A stretch of 63,400 nucleotides of DNA from Actinomycetes bacterium (GTDB lineage: Bacteria; Auribacterota; JAJCYG01). This document shows positions 51,848 to 60,471 of the stretch, in pieces (position 1 is the stretch's first letter; every line of letters starts with the position of its first letter). Location of the stretch: contig JAJCYG010000070.1 of NCBI GenBank assembly GCA_029263055.1, positions 1 through 63,400 on the forward strand, written 5' to 3'. The position numbers and the translations under genes were made by a program. The notes beneath the pieces are model-generated. The model ran no database searches, had not been told where the DNA came from, and worked only from the letters and a program-made list of their open reading frames with translations.

Positions 51848-52255
51848 ATGAAAACAAAACTTTATACGATAGAAGAAGCAAACCAAATGTTGCCAGCCAT
51901 TGAGTCTCTAATACAGACCCTTTCTGACATCAAACTTGATATCAATAAACATCAGGCTGAGATTGATGTGCTGGAGTTGATTCAAGAAGGGAGTGGAGCT
52001 AAGCGTGTGAAGCCAAGCTCTGCTTACTTTGAAAAAAAATTAGAAGAGATGCAGCTTCTTTTTGATCAATTTAAACAGAACATTCATCGTTTTAGCGAGC
52101 TAGGCTGTGAGTTGAAAGATTTAGATCAAGGCTTAGTTGACTTTTACTCTCTAAAGGACGATATGCTCGTATACTTATGTTGGAAAAGAGGCGAGAAGAA
52201 AGTTTCGCATTGGCATGAAATCGAGGCTGGTTTTACGGGGCGTAAGTCATTCTAA
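51848..52255 (+). CDS. DUF2203 family protein
   Basis: A 135-residue helical protein starting MKTKLYTIEEANQMLP, with ELGCELKDLDQGLVDFYSL and VYLCWKRGEKKVSHWHEIEAGF, which is the DUF2203 signature. The function of the family is unknown to me; the central part is probably a coiled coil. It stands alone between the protease and a small secreted protein. No clear Shine-Dalgarno is visible before the ATG. Confidence 0.85.
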   Translation: MKTKLYTIEEANQMLPAIESLIQTLSDIKLDINKHQAEIDVLELIQEGSGAKRVKPSSAYFEKKLEEMQLLFDQFKQNIHRFSELGCELKDLDQGLVDFYSLKDDMLVYLCWKRGEKKVSHWHEIEAGFTGRKSF

Positions 52256-52300
52256 CTCTTTTTATAACAACCTTTATGTTCGGTATATAGAGGTTATTCA

Positions 52301-52328
52301 TTGACATTTTTCTTTAGAGTGATATAAT
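52301..52328 (+). promoter_or_regulatory. Strong sigma70 promoter producing a near-leaderless mRNA
   Basis: TTGACA (52301-52306), 16 bases, TATAAT (52323-52328): both boxes match consensus. The ATG at 52337 is 8 bases after the -10 box, so the transcript should start at or within about two bases of the start codon. CTGATATT contains no Shine-Dalgarno. Confidence 0.75.
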
Positions 52329-52336
52329 CTGATATT

Positions 52337-52762
52337 ATGTTGAATAAACAAAACTTCACAAAATTCTTTACTGTTTCATTGGCGACTGGCCTGGTGAGTC
52401 TGTTTGTTACACAGACAAGTCTAGCTCAAGTCTCTTTTTTTATTCCTTTTAAAGCCCAGTCCATTCAGTTGACCCAGCAGCCATTAATGAGTCATTCTGT
52501 GATGAATCGTGTTGCTTTTACTGGTTCTAAAGAAGTGGAGTCTAAGCAAATTTGGGTAGGAAAGGCTGATCTGCTTTTTCATATCGAAGCCAGAGAGTCG
52601 TTAAAATCGGTTCAAAGTCCTTTGTTTCAACTTTCCCGAGAATCTAAAGATCTCTTCAAAAAGATGGCTTACCGGGTGGTGTTACAGATTCTTCTTCAAA
52701 ATGAGGTCATGGCCCCTTTAAAGCAAGATGTGGGTTTGACTAAGCTTAATCAAGCAGCTTAA
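52337..52762 (+). CDS. Small exported protein of unknown function
   Basis: A 141-residue protein with an N-terminal signal peptide (charged start, hydrophobic FFTVSLATGLVSLFV, cleavage likely after TSLAQ). The mature part has no motif I recognise; QLSRESKDLFKKMAYRVVLQILLQ is likely a helix. It is driven by a consensus promoter directly before its ATG, so it is probably strongly expressed. Its end overlaps the convergent CBS gene by 4 bases. Confidence 0.65.
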   Translation: MLNKQNFTKFFTVSLATGLVSLFVTQTSLAQVSFFIPFKAQSIQLTQQPLMSHSVMNRVAFTGSKEVESKQIWVGKADLLFHIEARESLKSVQSPLFQLSRESKDLFKKMAYRVVLQILLQNEVMAPLKQDVGLTKLNQAA

Positions 52763-53196
52763 AATTCGCCGTGATGATCCTTTAAAGCTTGAAGCAATTC
52801 AAAGCAAGTGACATTGCCAATCACTTTTCGTTCTTCATTAATGACAGGCATTTCGTAAATAGAACTTTCCATCATCACTTTAATCGCAATACTGATGTGA
52901 TTTTCCATGCGCACATAAATAGGGGTGCTCATTAAGTCGCTTGCTTTATGCGCTAAAAGCTTTGAAAATTTGGTGAGCATGTCAATGGGGCCTGATGAAA
53001 ATTTGCATCCATATAAATTGATAATGGTCCCTATATCAATTTGTCCCACTAGTTTTTCTTCTTGATCGGTCACATAAACAACGCGACTCTCTTTATTGCT
53101 CATAAGAGCTTCATAAACTTCGTCAATGCTGCTTGAAGCTTGCACAAAACTAAGTCTGGCATCTGGATCATTGTGATGGAAATCTTTTACTTTCAT
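52759..53196 (-). CDS. CBS-domain protein
   Basis: A 145-residue protein formed by a CBS pair (first about residues 15-75, VYVTDQEEKLVGQIDIGTII; second about 85-142, MSTPIYVRMENHISIAIKVM and MPVINEERKVIGNVT). CBS pairs sense adenine nucleotides or ionic strength. It overlaps the antiporter gene by 4 bases, so it probably modulates that transporter. Confidence 0.85.
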   Translation of the reverse strand: MKVKDFHHNDPDARLSFVQASSSIDEVYEALMSNKESRVVYVTDQEEKLVGQIDIGTIINLYGCKFSSGPIDMLTKFSKLLAHKASDLMSTPIYVRMENHISIAIKVMMESSIYEMPVINEERKVIGNVTCFELLQALKDHHGEF

Positions 53197-54353
53197 GTGG
53201 CACTCCGTACGTTCTCATTTTTAACCGCGTTAATTAATTTAGGCAGAATAAATGGGGGAAGAAAAGTGGTGGCCAAACACATAAAAGCAACCGCCGCAAA
53301 AAGCGTGTCGTCGACAACGCCCATTGCTTTTCCAATCCCGGCAATAATCAGTCCTACTTCACCTCGAGGCACCATGGCGACGCCAATCAATAATGATTCT
53401 TTAAATGGAATACCAAAGGGCATGCCGCCGATGAGTCCGCCTATCAATTTACCTAGAATACCGAGGGTAGTTAAGATTAAGGCAATGGCAAGTCCGTCGA
53501 CAAAAGAAGATAGATCAACCATAAAACCAATGCTAAAAAAGAAGATGGGCGCGAGAACTAAATAAAATGGGTTCACAAAATGTTCCGCATGTTCATCCCG
53601 ATTAAAAGATAAAACCATTCCCATAAAGAATGCGCCAACAATGGGTGCGAGTCCTGTCCAGTGTGCGGAGTAAGCAATTAAAAGAAGTGTTGCTACGGTT
53701 AAAACACCGCGGGTTTCCAATCCAAATATTTTACTCAAACGATTTAAAATCTTAGGAACAAAAAACCAAACAAACGGCATGATTAAAACAAAGAAGAGGC
53801 CGATTTTTATTAGCTTTGTTGATAAAGCACCCCCCTCTGCAGAGACGGTCGAAATCACAAAGGTTAACACAAGAAGTCCTAAAATGTCGTCGATGATGGC
53901 GGCGCCCAATACAATTTGAGAGGAGCGGTGTTGAACAAAATCTAAATCAATAAAAGCGCGGGCTGAAACCGTAATACTTGTGGCAACCAAACTAGCTGAA
54001 ACAAAAAGCGTAATTGGCATTGTCCAGCCATAGTACATGCCGACTCCCAGTCCAGATAAAAAGGGGAGAACGACACCTGCCAAAGCCACAGCAAGAGCAG
54101 GTTTACCCACATTAATAATTTCTTTAATGTTGGTTTCCATTCCAATCACAAAAAGAATAAAAATCACACCAAGTTCAGCAAAGACATGAAGTAGGTGTTC
54201 GTCGTGATGGGCGCCGACTAAAGCAAAAACGAGTGCCATAAGAATACCGGCACTGATTTCACCAATTAGGGGGCTGATATGAATGCGCTTACAGAATTGA
54301 CCGCCAATAATTGCGGCAAGCATAAAGAGGGGAAGTTCAAATAACCAATTCAT
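53193..54353 (-). CDS. Cation:proton antiporter (CPA2/KefB-NapA type)
   Basis: A 386-residue protein with about twelve membrane segments. ISPLIGEISAGILMAL near the N-terminus, LVATSITVSARAFIDL, GAAIIDDILGLLVL (the acidic pair of the ion site) and VPRGEVGLIIAGIG are CPA2 features. It exchanges Na+ or K+ for protons at the inner membrane. There is no C-terminal RCK domain; the downstream CBS protein may take that regulatory place. The start overlaps greA by one base. Confidence 0.88.
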   Translation of the reverse strand: MNWLFELPLFMLAAIIGGQFCKRIHISPLIGEISAGILMALVFALVGAHHDEHLLHVFAELGVIFILFVIGMETNIKEIINVGKPALAVALAGVVLPFLSGLGVGMYYGWTMPITLFVSASLVATSITVSARAFIDLDFVQHRSSQIVLGAAIIDDILGLLVLTFVISTVSAEGGALSTKLIKIGLFFVLIMPFVWFFVPKILNRLSKIFGLETRGVLTVATLLLIAYSAHWTGLAPIVGAFFMGMVLSFNRDEHAEHFVNPFYLVLAPIFFFSIGFMVDLSSFVDGLAIALILTTLGILGKLIGGLIGGMPFGIPFKESLLIGVAMVPRGEVGLIIAGIGKAMGVVDDTLFAAVAFMCLATTFLPPFILPKLINAVKNENVRSAT

Positions 54354-54832
54354 TAATTAAATTTGTACTTGTTGATTTTTAGAATTTTAACCTCTTTGGA
54401 CCCTTCAGGAATAGGGATGGCAAATTCATCTCCTTCTTTCTTTGTCATCATCCCTTTGGCTAGGGGAGTTTGAAAAGAGATAATTCCTTGTTCAATATCA
54501 GAGTCTTCAGGGCCTAAAATATGAAAGGTCTCTTCTTTTTTTGATTTTTTATCAAGTACTGTAACACTTGTCCCGATAGAGACCATGGTGCCAGGAATCG
54601 CAATATCATCAATAAACTGAACACCAGAAAGGAGTTCGGTTAATTCGTGGATGCGGGTTTGGATCATTTCAAGCTTTTGCTTGGCTTCAGCATACCCAAA
54701 GTTTTCACGCAAATCTCCTTCAGCCGCACACTCTTGCTTCACGCGACTCACTTCAATGAGGTCCACTTCACGTAGTTTGGTCAGTTCTTCTAAAACAATG
54801 TCATGTGTTTTTCTAGTAATAAAGTTTGGCAT
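54353..54832 (-). CDS. greA: Transcription elongation factor GreA
   Basis: A 159-residue protein with an N-terminal coiled coil and C-terminal FKBP-like domain. EGDLRENFGYAEAKQKLEMIQ includes the acidic tip that stimulates RNA cleavage in stalled RNA polymerase, and GTMVSIGTSVTV with GPEDSDIEQGIISFQTPLAKGM matches the C-terminal domain. First gene of an operon with the antiporter and CBS genes. A -10 box ends 8 bases before the ATG. Confidence 0.92.
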   Translation of the reverse strand: MPNFITRKTHDIVLEELTKLREVDLIEVSRVKQECAAEGDLRENFGYAEAKQKLEMIQTRIHELTELLSGVQFIDDIAIPGTMVSIGTSVTVLDKKSKKEETFHILGPEDSDIEQGIISFQTPLAKGMMTKKEGDEFAIPIPEGSKEVKILKINKYKFN

Positions 54833-54840
54833 ACCAATAA

Positions 54841-54867
54841 GTTATAAATTTTGTCCCAGAACGTCAA
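54841..54867 (-). promoter_or_regulatory. Putative leaderless promoter of greA
   Basis: On the minus strand TTGACG (54867-54862), 15 bases, TATAAC (54846-54841), then 8 bases (TTATTGGT) to the ATG. The spacing of the two boxes is shorter than ideal, so the -35 call is less sure than the -10. Confidence 0.45.
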
Positions 54868-54900
54868 TAGAAAAGGGCATTTTTGAGTCATTGGGGCAAA

Positions 54901-54929
54901 TTGACCCCCTCAAGCTGGCATGGTATAAT
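54901..54929 (+). promoter_or_regulatory. Extended -10 sigma70 promoter of the 49-residue membrane protein
   Basis: TTGACC (54901-54906), 17 bases ending TGG, TATAAT (54924-54929). It predicts a leader of about 44 bases. GGGG (54893-54896) and CCCC (54905-54908), flanked by TTGAG (54883-54887) and CTCAA (54909-54913), form a dyad across the -35 box that could bind a regulator. Confidence 0.75.
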
Positions 54930-54979
54930 AATAATAGATAAGACACCTGTGGAGAATATGTTGCGAGGAGGTGGCTGAT

Positions 54980-55129
54980 ATGAAATGGGACCATCATTTA
55001 TTTCTAGGAATGCTCTTTGGAGCGATTCTAGGAATTTTTTATGCTGCAGAGCTAGCAAGCTATATGCCGCTCTTAGTCCTAATCGGTGGGTTTTTCTTAC
55101 TAACTCATCTTGTTAAGACTATGAAATAG
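54980..55129 (+). CDS. Small hydrophobic membrane protein (49 residues)
   Basis: Begins MKWDHHLFLGMLFGAILGIF and ends THLVKTMK. Two hydrophobic segments separated by AELASYMP could each cross the membrane. The gene is well supported despite its size: a strong ribosome site GAGGAGGTGG lies about 6 bases before the ATG, and a consensus extended -10 promoter lies upstream. Function unknown; it could be a membrane-stress or transporter-associated small protein. Confidence 0.7.
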   Translation: MKWDHHLFLGMLFGAILGIFYAAELASYMPLLVLIGGFFLLTHLVKTMK

Positions 55130-55228
55130 AAAAGGGGATAGAGTGGTGCACCTAAATAGAGAGTTGAAGTTGGCGACAGGCCCATTTTTTGTTAAACTTC
55201 TAACCACAACCAAAGGGAAATCCAGCCT

Positions 55229-56176
55229 ATGAAGGGGCGCGTCTTACTCGTCGATGACGAAAAAACAGTCTGCGAAGTTTTAAAGATCCAGCTTGTTGAA
55301 GAAGGTTATAACGTTGAAGTGGCTTGTGACGGTAAAGATGCATGGGATAAAATCCCTGATTTCCAACCTGATGTTATTGTTTCTGATGTGATGATGCCTA
55401 TTATGACCGGTATCCAACTCTGCAAAAAAATCAAAGAGACTCACGAGACCCGTTTTATTCCTATTGTTATTATGACCACCCTCACTGACCGTGCAAAGCG
55501 TTATGAAGCATTGGAGGTGGGGGCGGACGAATTTTTAAATAAACCGGTTGATACGGTTGAAATGTTTACCCGTTTGCGTGCGTTGATTCGCATGCGTCGT
55601 TTGATTGATGATCTTGAAGACAGTAAAAACATTATTCGTATGTTAGCTAACTCCATCGCCGCTAAAGATGGGTATACAGGAAAGCATGTGGAGCGGGTGG
55701 CACGTTACTCTTTAGATTTAGCTAAAAAGAGTGGGGTTCCAGAAGAAGATTGGAACACGATTGAAATGGGGGCGCTTCTTCATGATATTGGTAAGATTGG
55801 GGTGCCTGAATCAGTGTTGCTCAAGCCGGCTGCATTAACTAAAGAAGAATATGATGTGATCAAAAGGCATCCTGATGTTGGCGTTGAAATTTGTCAGCCG
55901 CTTAATTTTTTAAAAGATGTGCTTAAGGTGATTCATTATCATCATGAACGTTATGATGGGGGCGGTTATCCAAAAGGTCTAAAAGGAGAAGACATTCCTT
56001 TAGAAGCGCGGATTGTCTCAATTGCTGATGCGTATGATGCCATGACATCTGATCGTCCCTATCGAAAAGGGATGCCTAAAGAAAAAGCGGTTGAAATTTT
56101 AACTGAAGGTCGCGGCACTCAATGGGATGCGCATTTAGTTGATCAGTTCATTGAAATAATCATCGAACAATACTAG
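55229..56176 (+). CDS. Response regulator with HD-GYP c-di-GMP phosphodiesterase domain
   Basis: A 315-residue protein. Residues 1-120 are a receiver (DDEK acidic residues, VSDVMMPIMTG phospho-acceptor, NKPVD lysine). Residues about 140-315 are HD-GYP, with GALLHDIGKIGVPE and YHHERYDGGGYPKGL, which hydrolyses cyclic di-GMP. The receiver is expected to gate that activity. A TTGGCG-17-TAAACT promoter and AAAGGG site precede it. Its stop codon lies within the -10 box of uppP. Confidence 0.93.
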   Translation: MKGRVLLVDDEKTVCEVLKIQLVEEGYNVEVACDGKDAWDKIPDFQPDVIVSDVMMPIMTGIQLCKKIKETHETRFIPIVIMTTLTDRAKRYEALEVGADEFLNKPVDTVEMFTRLRALIRMRRLIDDLEDSKNIIRMLANSIAAKDGYTGKHVERVARYSLDLAKKSGVPEEDWNTIEMGALLHDIGKIGVPESVLLKPAALTKEEYDVIKRHPDVGVEICQPLNFLKDVLKVIHYHHERYDGGGYPKGLKGEDIPLEARIVSIADAYDAMTSDRPYRKGMPKEKAVEILTEGRGTQWDAHLVDQFIEIIIEQY

Positions 56177-56179
56177 AAT
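56151..56179 (+). promoter_or_regulatory. Leaderless promoter of uppP inside the HD-GYP gene end
   Basis: TTGAAA (56151-56156), 17 bases, TAGAAT (56174-56179), then 7 bases to the ATG at 56187. The stop TAG of the upstream gene is part of the -10 box, and no Shine-Dalgarno precedes uppP. Confidence 0.6.
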
Positions 56180-56186
56180 AGTTTTC

Positions 56187-56951
56187 ATGGAAATTCTCTG
56201 GTCAATTCTACTCGGTTTACTACAAGGTGTTGCTGAATTCCTCCCTATATCAAGCTCAGGTCATTTGGCTTTTGTTGCCCACTTTTTTAATGTTCCATTA
56301 GCAAGTGAACTTTTTTTTACTGTAGCTGTTCATTTCGGTTCTATCTTTGCTCTTACTTTTTTCTTTCGTGCTGAAATTGTTGATCTCTTTAAATCAAATC
56401 TTCGTTGGTTGATCTTTCTTTTAATGGCGACGTTTGTTACAGGTCTTTTAGGTTTGCTCTTCCATTCTGTGATTGCCAATAGTTTTACAAATCCTAAGTT
56501 AATGGGAATCGGGTGGTGGGTGACCGGAGCTATTTTGATTGTGGCTCAAGTAAAATTGAATCGCCCTAATCAAGAAAAACCTTTTAGGTGGTACCATGCG
56601 ATTTTGGTTGGATTGGCTCAAGCTGCTTCTCTTTTTCCAGGGGTCTCGCGATCAGGGACAACATTAACCGCCAGTCTTTTATGCGGACTTGGAATCAATC
56701 CGGCATTTCGATTTGCTTTTTTATTGGCGATTCCAACGATTCTAATGGCTTGCCTTGGAGAGCTGTGGTACTCAAAAGCTTCTTTTTCTCAGATCGATTC
56801 ATGGGTTCCTTATGGGGTGGGGTTTGCGGTTTCAGCTATTAGTAGCTATGGAGCGTTAAAGCTTTTGCAATGGTTTTTGACACGCCGTCAGTTTTTACCA
56901 TTTATTATATATTCCCTTGTATTAGGGACTTTTGCCTTTTTCTTTTTATAA
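56187..56951 (+). CDS. uppP: Undecaprenyl-diphosphate phosphatase (UppP/BacA)
   Basis: A 254-residue inner-membrane enzyme that regenerates undecaprenyl phosphate for peptidoglycan and other surface glycans. It has the two active-site motifs, GVAEFLPISSSGHL near residue 15 and PGVSRSGTTLTA near 150, and about seven to eight membrane segments. Length is normal. Starts directly at its predicted transcription start. Confidence 0.95.
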   Translation: MEILWSILLGLLQGVAEFLPISSSGHLAFVAHFFNVPLASELFFTVAVHFGSIFALTFFFRAEIVDLFKSNLRWLIFLLMATFVTGLLGLLFHSVIANSFTNPKLMGIGWWVTGAILIVAQVKLNRPNQEKPFRWYHAILVGLAQAASLFPGVSRSGTTLTASLLCGLGINPAFRFAFLLAIPTILMACLGELWYSKASFSQIDSWVPYGVGFAVSAISSYGALKLLQWFLTRRQFLPFIIYSLVLGTFAFFFL

Positions 56952-56963
56952 AATCCCTTCTCA

Positions 56964-56992
56964 TTGACACCCCTAAATCGACTTGCTATTGT
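56964..56992 (+). promoter_or_regulatory. Sigma70 promoter of apgM
   Basis: TTGACA (56964-56969), 17 bases, TATTGT (56987-56992) with an upstream TGC extended -10. The ATG is 12 bases further, predicting a leader of about six bases with no good ribosome site. Confidence 0.65.
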
Positions 56993-57004
56993 ATTAGGCT
57001 CGCT

Positions 57005-58189
57005 ATGAAATATATCTTCTTTATTCCAGACGGTTTAGGGGATTATCCTGTTAAAGAATTAGGGGATAAGACCATTTTAGAGTATGCCAACGTGCCCAAT
57101 TTGCACGGCGTAGCTCAAAAAGGGTTTTGTTCATTACTAAAAACAGTGCCAGATGGTATGGAGCCAGGCAGTGATGTGTGTGGCCTTTCTTTGATGGGAT
57201 TTGACCCGAAAAAATATTACACAGGTCGCGCTCCTTTGGAAGCGGCGAGCATGGGTGTGACGCTTAAACCTAATGAAGTGGCACTTCGTTTAAACACTGT
57301 TTTGATCCAAAATGAAATCATGGCAGATTTTAGTGGGGGGCATCCTGCAACTGAAAAGAGCACAGAGTTTGTGCATCAGTTTAATGAACAAATTTCTGAT
57401 TTAGGCGTTAAGATTCATCCAGGAATGATGTACCGACATTTGTTAGTGATTCCTGAAGAATTATTACAAGAAGGCAATGGCGAGTTAGGATTAACACCGC
57501 CGCACAATATTTCAGGCAAAGAAGTCTCGCCTTATCAACCCAAAGGAAAAGGGTCTGCACTGATCTCAGAGATTCAAAAGAGAGCCACCTCCTTTTTAGC
57601 AAATGGATTTTCTTTGGATGGGTTTAATGCTAATTCAGCCTGGGTGTGGGGAAATGGAAAAGCGCCGCAATTGCCTACGTTTAAAGAGACGTATGGCGTT
57701 GATGCAAGCTTGATTTCAGCGGTTGATTTATTACGTGGATTGGGCACTTATTTGGATATGGAGATCATTAAAGTTCCAGGGGCTACCGGGTATTATGATA
57801 CCAACTATACCGGTAAAGCAGAATATGCCATGGAAGCTTTAAAAGAAAAAGATTTGGTTTTTGTGCACGTTGAAGCAACCGATGAAGCAGGGCACAATGG
57901 CCATGTAGATGAAAAAGTAAAAGCAATTGAAACGTGTGATGAGTTGATTGTGAAACCGTTACTTAAAGAACTCTCTTCTTATAAAGAGTGGCGCTTTTTA
58001 GTGACACCGGATCATTACACGCCAGTGGCAACACGCAATCATGTGGCAGAACCTGTGCCATTTGCCATGTGTGGAACAGGAATTAATTCAAATCATGCAC
58101 AAGGTTACAGTGAAACCGTTGCAGCCCAATTAGCCAAAGAGCCTGTTGTAGGCCATGAGCTGATGGGCCAATTTTTGCATTCGTCTTAG
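57005..58189 (+). CDS. apgM: Cofactor-independent phosphoglycerate mutase, archaeal ApgM type
   Basis: A 394-residue alkaline-phosphatase-superfamily enzyme interconverting 3- and 2-phosphoglycerate. MKYIFFIPDGLGDYP gives the first metal aspartate, PGSDVCGLSLMGFDP the nucleophilic serine region, and HVEATDEAGHNGHVDEK and TPDHYTP later metal ligands. I start at 57005 because an upstream extension would run back into uppP and the N-terminus then matches the family. Less frequent in bacteria than GpmI. Confidence 0.92.
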   Translation: MKYIFFIPDGLGDYPVKELGDKTILEYANVPNLHGVAQKGFCSLLKTVPDGMEPGSDVCGLSLMGFDPKKYYTGRAPLEAASMGVTLKPNEVALRLNTVLIQNEIMADFSGGHPATEKSTEFVHQFNEQISDLGVKIHPGMMYRHLLVIPEELLQEGNGELGLTPPHNISGKEVSPYQPKGKGSALISEIQKRATSFLANGFSLDGFNANSAWVWGNGKAPQLPTFKETYGVDASLISAVDLLRGLGTYLDMEIIKVPGATGYYDTNYTGKAEYAMEALKEKDLVFVHVEATDEAGHNGHVDEKVKAIETCDELIVKPLLKELSSYKEWRFLVTPDHYTPVATRNHVAEPVPFAMCGTGINSNHAQGYSETVAAQLAKEPVVGHELMGQFLHSS

Positions 58190-58207
58190 ACATAGAAAGG
58201 CTTTGTC

Positions 58208-60127
58208 ATGAAATTTTTAGATCAAGTTAATAGCCCGCAAGATTTAAAGAAGCTTAAACCAGAAGATTTGCCGCAACTTTCCGAAGAGATCCGTGAGTTT
58301 TTAGTCGACTCAATTTCAAAAACAGGGGGTCATCTTTCATCTAACCTTGGTGTTGTGGAACTGACCGTGGCACTTCACTACACAATGAATACTCCAGCCG
58401 ATCAATTGGTTTGGGATGTGGGGCATCAAGGATATGTGCACAAAATTTTGACAGGCCGTAAGAATCAATTTGATCAATTAAAAAAGTATGGCGGGATCAG
58501 TGGCTTTTTAAAACGAGATGAAAGTGAGTATGATTCGTTTGGTGCGGGTCATGCAGGAACCTCTATTTCAGCGGCATTAGGTTTTGCTAAAGCTCGGGAC
58601 ATGGCGGGTGATGATTATCGGGTGCTCCCAATTATTGGAGATGGTTCCATGACAGCCGGTATGGCGTTTGAAGCGCTGTTTAATGCAGGCGATTTAAATT
58701 CTAATATCTTAGTTATTTTAAATGACAACAAATGGTCTATTGCCCCTAACGTTGGGTTTATTCCAAAGTATTTAAATAAATTAATTAGCTCACCTGTCTA
58801 TAATCGATTTCGAGAAGATGTGACGCAGCTTGTGGGTAAAATACCGACGGTGGGACCTAAAGCATTAAACCTGGCTAAAAAAGTTGAAGAAGGTTTAAAA
58901 AACTTGGTCGTGCCTGATATTTTGTTTGAAGAAATGGGTTTTCGTTATTTTGGTCCGATTGATGGACATGATGTGGAAGCTTTGGTCAAAGAGTTTAATA
59001 ACATCAAAGATTTAAAAGGTCCGCTCTTACTTCATGTGATCACACAAAAGGGAAAAGGATTTAAATTTGCTGAAGAAAATCCTTGGAAATCACATGGCCA
59101 AGTTCCATTTGAAAAAGAGACATATAAGCCGCTTAAAAAATCAGGGGCTATGTCTTATACAAGAGTTTTTGCAGATACCTTAATTGAATTAGCGAATAAA
59201 GATCCAAAAGTGATTGCCATTACAGCAGCCATGCCTGATGGAACCGGTTTAGAGCATTTTCAAAAAGTCCATCCAGAACGTTATTTTGATGTCGGGATTG
59301 CAGAGCAACATGCTGTGACCTTTGCGGCAGGTTTAGCGGCAACAGGTAAGTATCATCCGGTCTGTGCGATTTACTCTACCTTTTTACAGCGTGGGTATGA
59401 CCAACTTTTACATGATGTCTGTATTCAAAACCTGCCGGTTGTGTTTGCTATGGACCGTGGGGGATGTGTGGGAGCGGATGGCCCAACTCATCAAGGCTTG
59501 TTTGATATTTCTTATTTGCGTTGCGTGCCAAACTTGGTGTTGATGGCACCCAAAGATGGTCCTGAATTGCAGCAAATGCTGGCAACAAGTTTGACTATTA
59601 ATGGCCCTAGCGGAGTCCGTTATCCACGGGGAAGTGCAAGTGAAGATTTTGTGTTTGATAAAAACCCACAACCATTAGAAGTGGGTAAAGCAGAAACGGT
59701 TTGTGAGGGTGAAGAAGTTGCTGTGATTGCTTTAGGAACACGCACACAAGATGCCATTGCAGCCACTCAAGACTTACAACAAGATAGAATTTTTCCTATT
59801 GTGGTGAATCCTCGTTTTATTAAGCCATTAGATAAAGAATACTTCTTAAATCTTTTCCAAAAAGTGAAAAAAGTGGTCACGGTTGAAGAGCATGTTCTCA
59901 TGGGGGGGTTTGGGAGTTTGATTTTAGAATTTTTAGAAGAGAATAAAATCCATGATGTGAGCGTCATAAGGTTAGGTTTTCCTGATAAGTTTATTGAACA
60001 TGGGGATCAATCCATTATGTATGAAAAATATGGCATTGATGCTAAAGCCATTACAGCTGCGGTTCGCGAATTGAGCGGAACAAAAGTGATTGCTGAAACT
60101 CAAGCAGAAGCTGTGGTAGATGCTTAA
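58208..60127 (+). CDS. dxs: 1-deoxy-D-xylulose-5-phosphate synthase
   Basis: A 639-residue TPP enzyme joining pyruvate and glyceraldehyde 3-phosphate, the first step of the MEP isoprenoid pathway. VWDVGHQGYVHKILTGR, GDGSMTAGMAFEALFNAG (TPP motif), LNDNKWSIAPNVG, DVGIAEQHAVTFAAG and FAMDRGGCVGADGPTHQG are DXS signatures. AAAGG before the ATG supports the start. Isoprenoid precursors serve the undecaprenyl cycle of nearby uppP. Confidence 0.95.
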   Translation: MKFLDQVNSPQDLKKLKPEDLPQLSEEIREFLVDSISKTGGHLSSNLGVVELTVALHYTMNTPADQLVWDVGHQGYVHKILTGRKNQFDQLKKYGGISGFLKRDESEYDSFGAGHAGTSISAALGFAKARDMAGDDYRVLPIIGDGSMTAGMAFEALFNAGDLNSNILVILNDNKWSIAPNVGFIPKYLNKLISSPVYNRFREDVTQLVGKIPTVGPKALNLAKKVEEGLKNLVVPDILFEEMGFRYFGPIDGHDVEALVKEFNNIKDLKGPLLLHVITQKGKGFKFAEENPWKSHGQVPFEKETYKPLKKSGAMSYTRVFADTLIELANKDPKVIAITAAMPDGTGLEHFQKVHPERYFDVGIAEQHAVTFAAGLAATGKYHPVCAIYSTFLQRGYDQLLHDVCIQNLPVVFAMDRGGCVGADGPTHQGLFDISYLRCVPNLVLMAPKDGPELQQMLATSLTINGPSGVRYPRGSASEDFVFDKNPQPLEVGKAETVCEGEEVAVIALGTRTQDAIAATQDLQQDRIFPIVVNPRFIKPLDKEYFLNLFQKVKKVVTVEEHVLMGGFGSLILEFLEENKIHDVSVIRLGFPDKFIEHGDQSIMYEKYGIDAKAITAAVRELSGTKVIAETQAEAVVDA

Positions 60128-60471
60128 TGTTAGTCACTAAAGAGTTTGCTTTTGATGCAGCTCATAAGATTAAGCTCCCTAATGGGGAGTGGGAAGAAGT
60201 TCATGGGCACACATGGCAACTTCATGTCACGATTGAAGGGCCATTGTTAGACAATGGGTTGGTGTTTGACTTTTGCGAACTTGATCAAATTGTTAAAGAT
60301 CGAATCCTCTCAAAGTTGCACCATAAAAATTTAAACGACCAATTTGAACAACCTTCAGCAGAGCTCGTGGCTGTATGGGTTTGGGATAATTTAACAGATC
60401 TCCCTTTAAAAGAGGTAAAGGTCTGGGAAGAACCAGGGTGCTCGGTAACTTATTATGGAAAAAAAGATTAA
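60127..60471 (+). CDS. PTPS/QueD-family protein without the catalytic cysteine
   Basis: A 114-residue T-fold protein. Zinc ligands H13, H26 and H28 are present (FDAAHK and EVHGH). In QueD the motif is CxxxHGH; here it is WEEVHGH, so W22 replaces the cysteine and E23 gives ExxHGH. That pattern is reported for PTPS-III proteins, which replace dihydroneopterin aldolase in folate synthesis. The later EEPGCSV matches the family's C-terminal active-site loop. The start overlaps the dxs stop by one base. A folate role is more likely than queuosine. Confidence 0.8.
   Translation: MLVTKEFAFDAAHKIKLPNGEWEEVHGHTWQLHVTIEGPLLDNGLVFDFCELDQIVKDRILSKLHHKNLNDQFEQPSAELVAVWVWDNLTDLPLKEVKVWEEPGCSVTYYGKKD

Noticed and set aside
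53140..53565. 141-residue plus-strand frame across the CBS/antiporter junction
   Set aside because: Both minus-strand genes have recognised families; this is their antisense shadow.
54958..54978. Six-codon reading frame ATGTTGCGAGGAGGTGGCTGA before the 49-residue gene
   Set aside because: It consists mainly of the ribosome site of the next gene; too short to support as a leader peptide.
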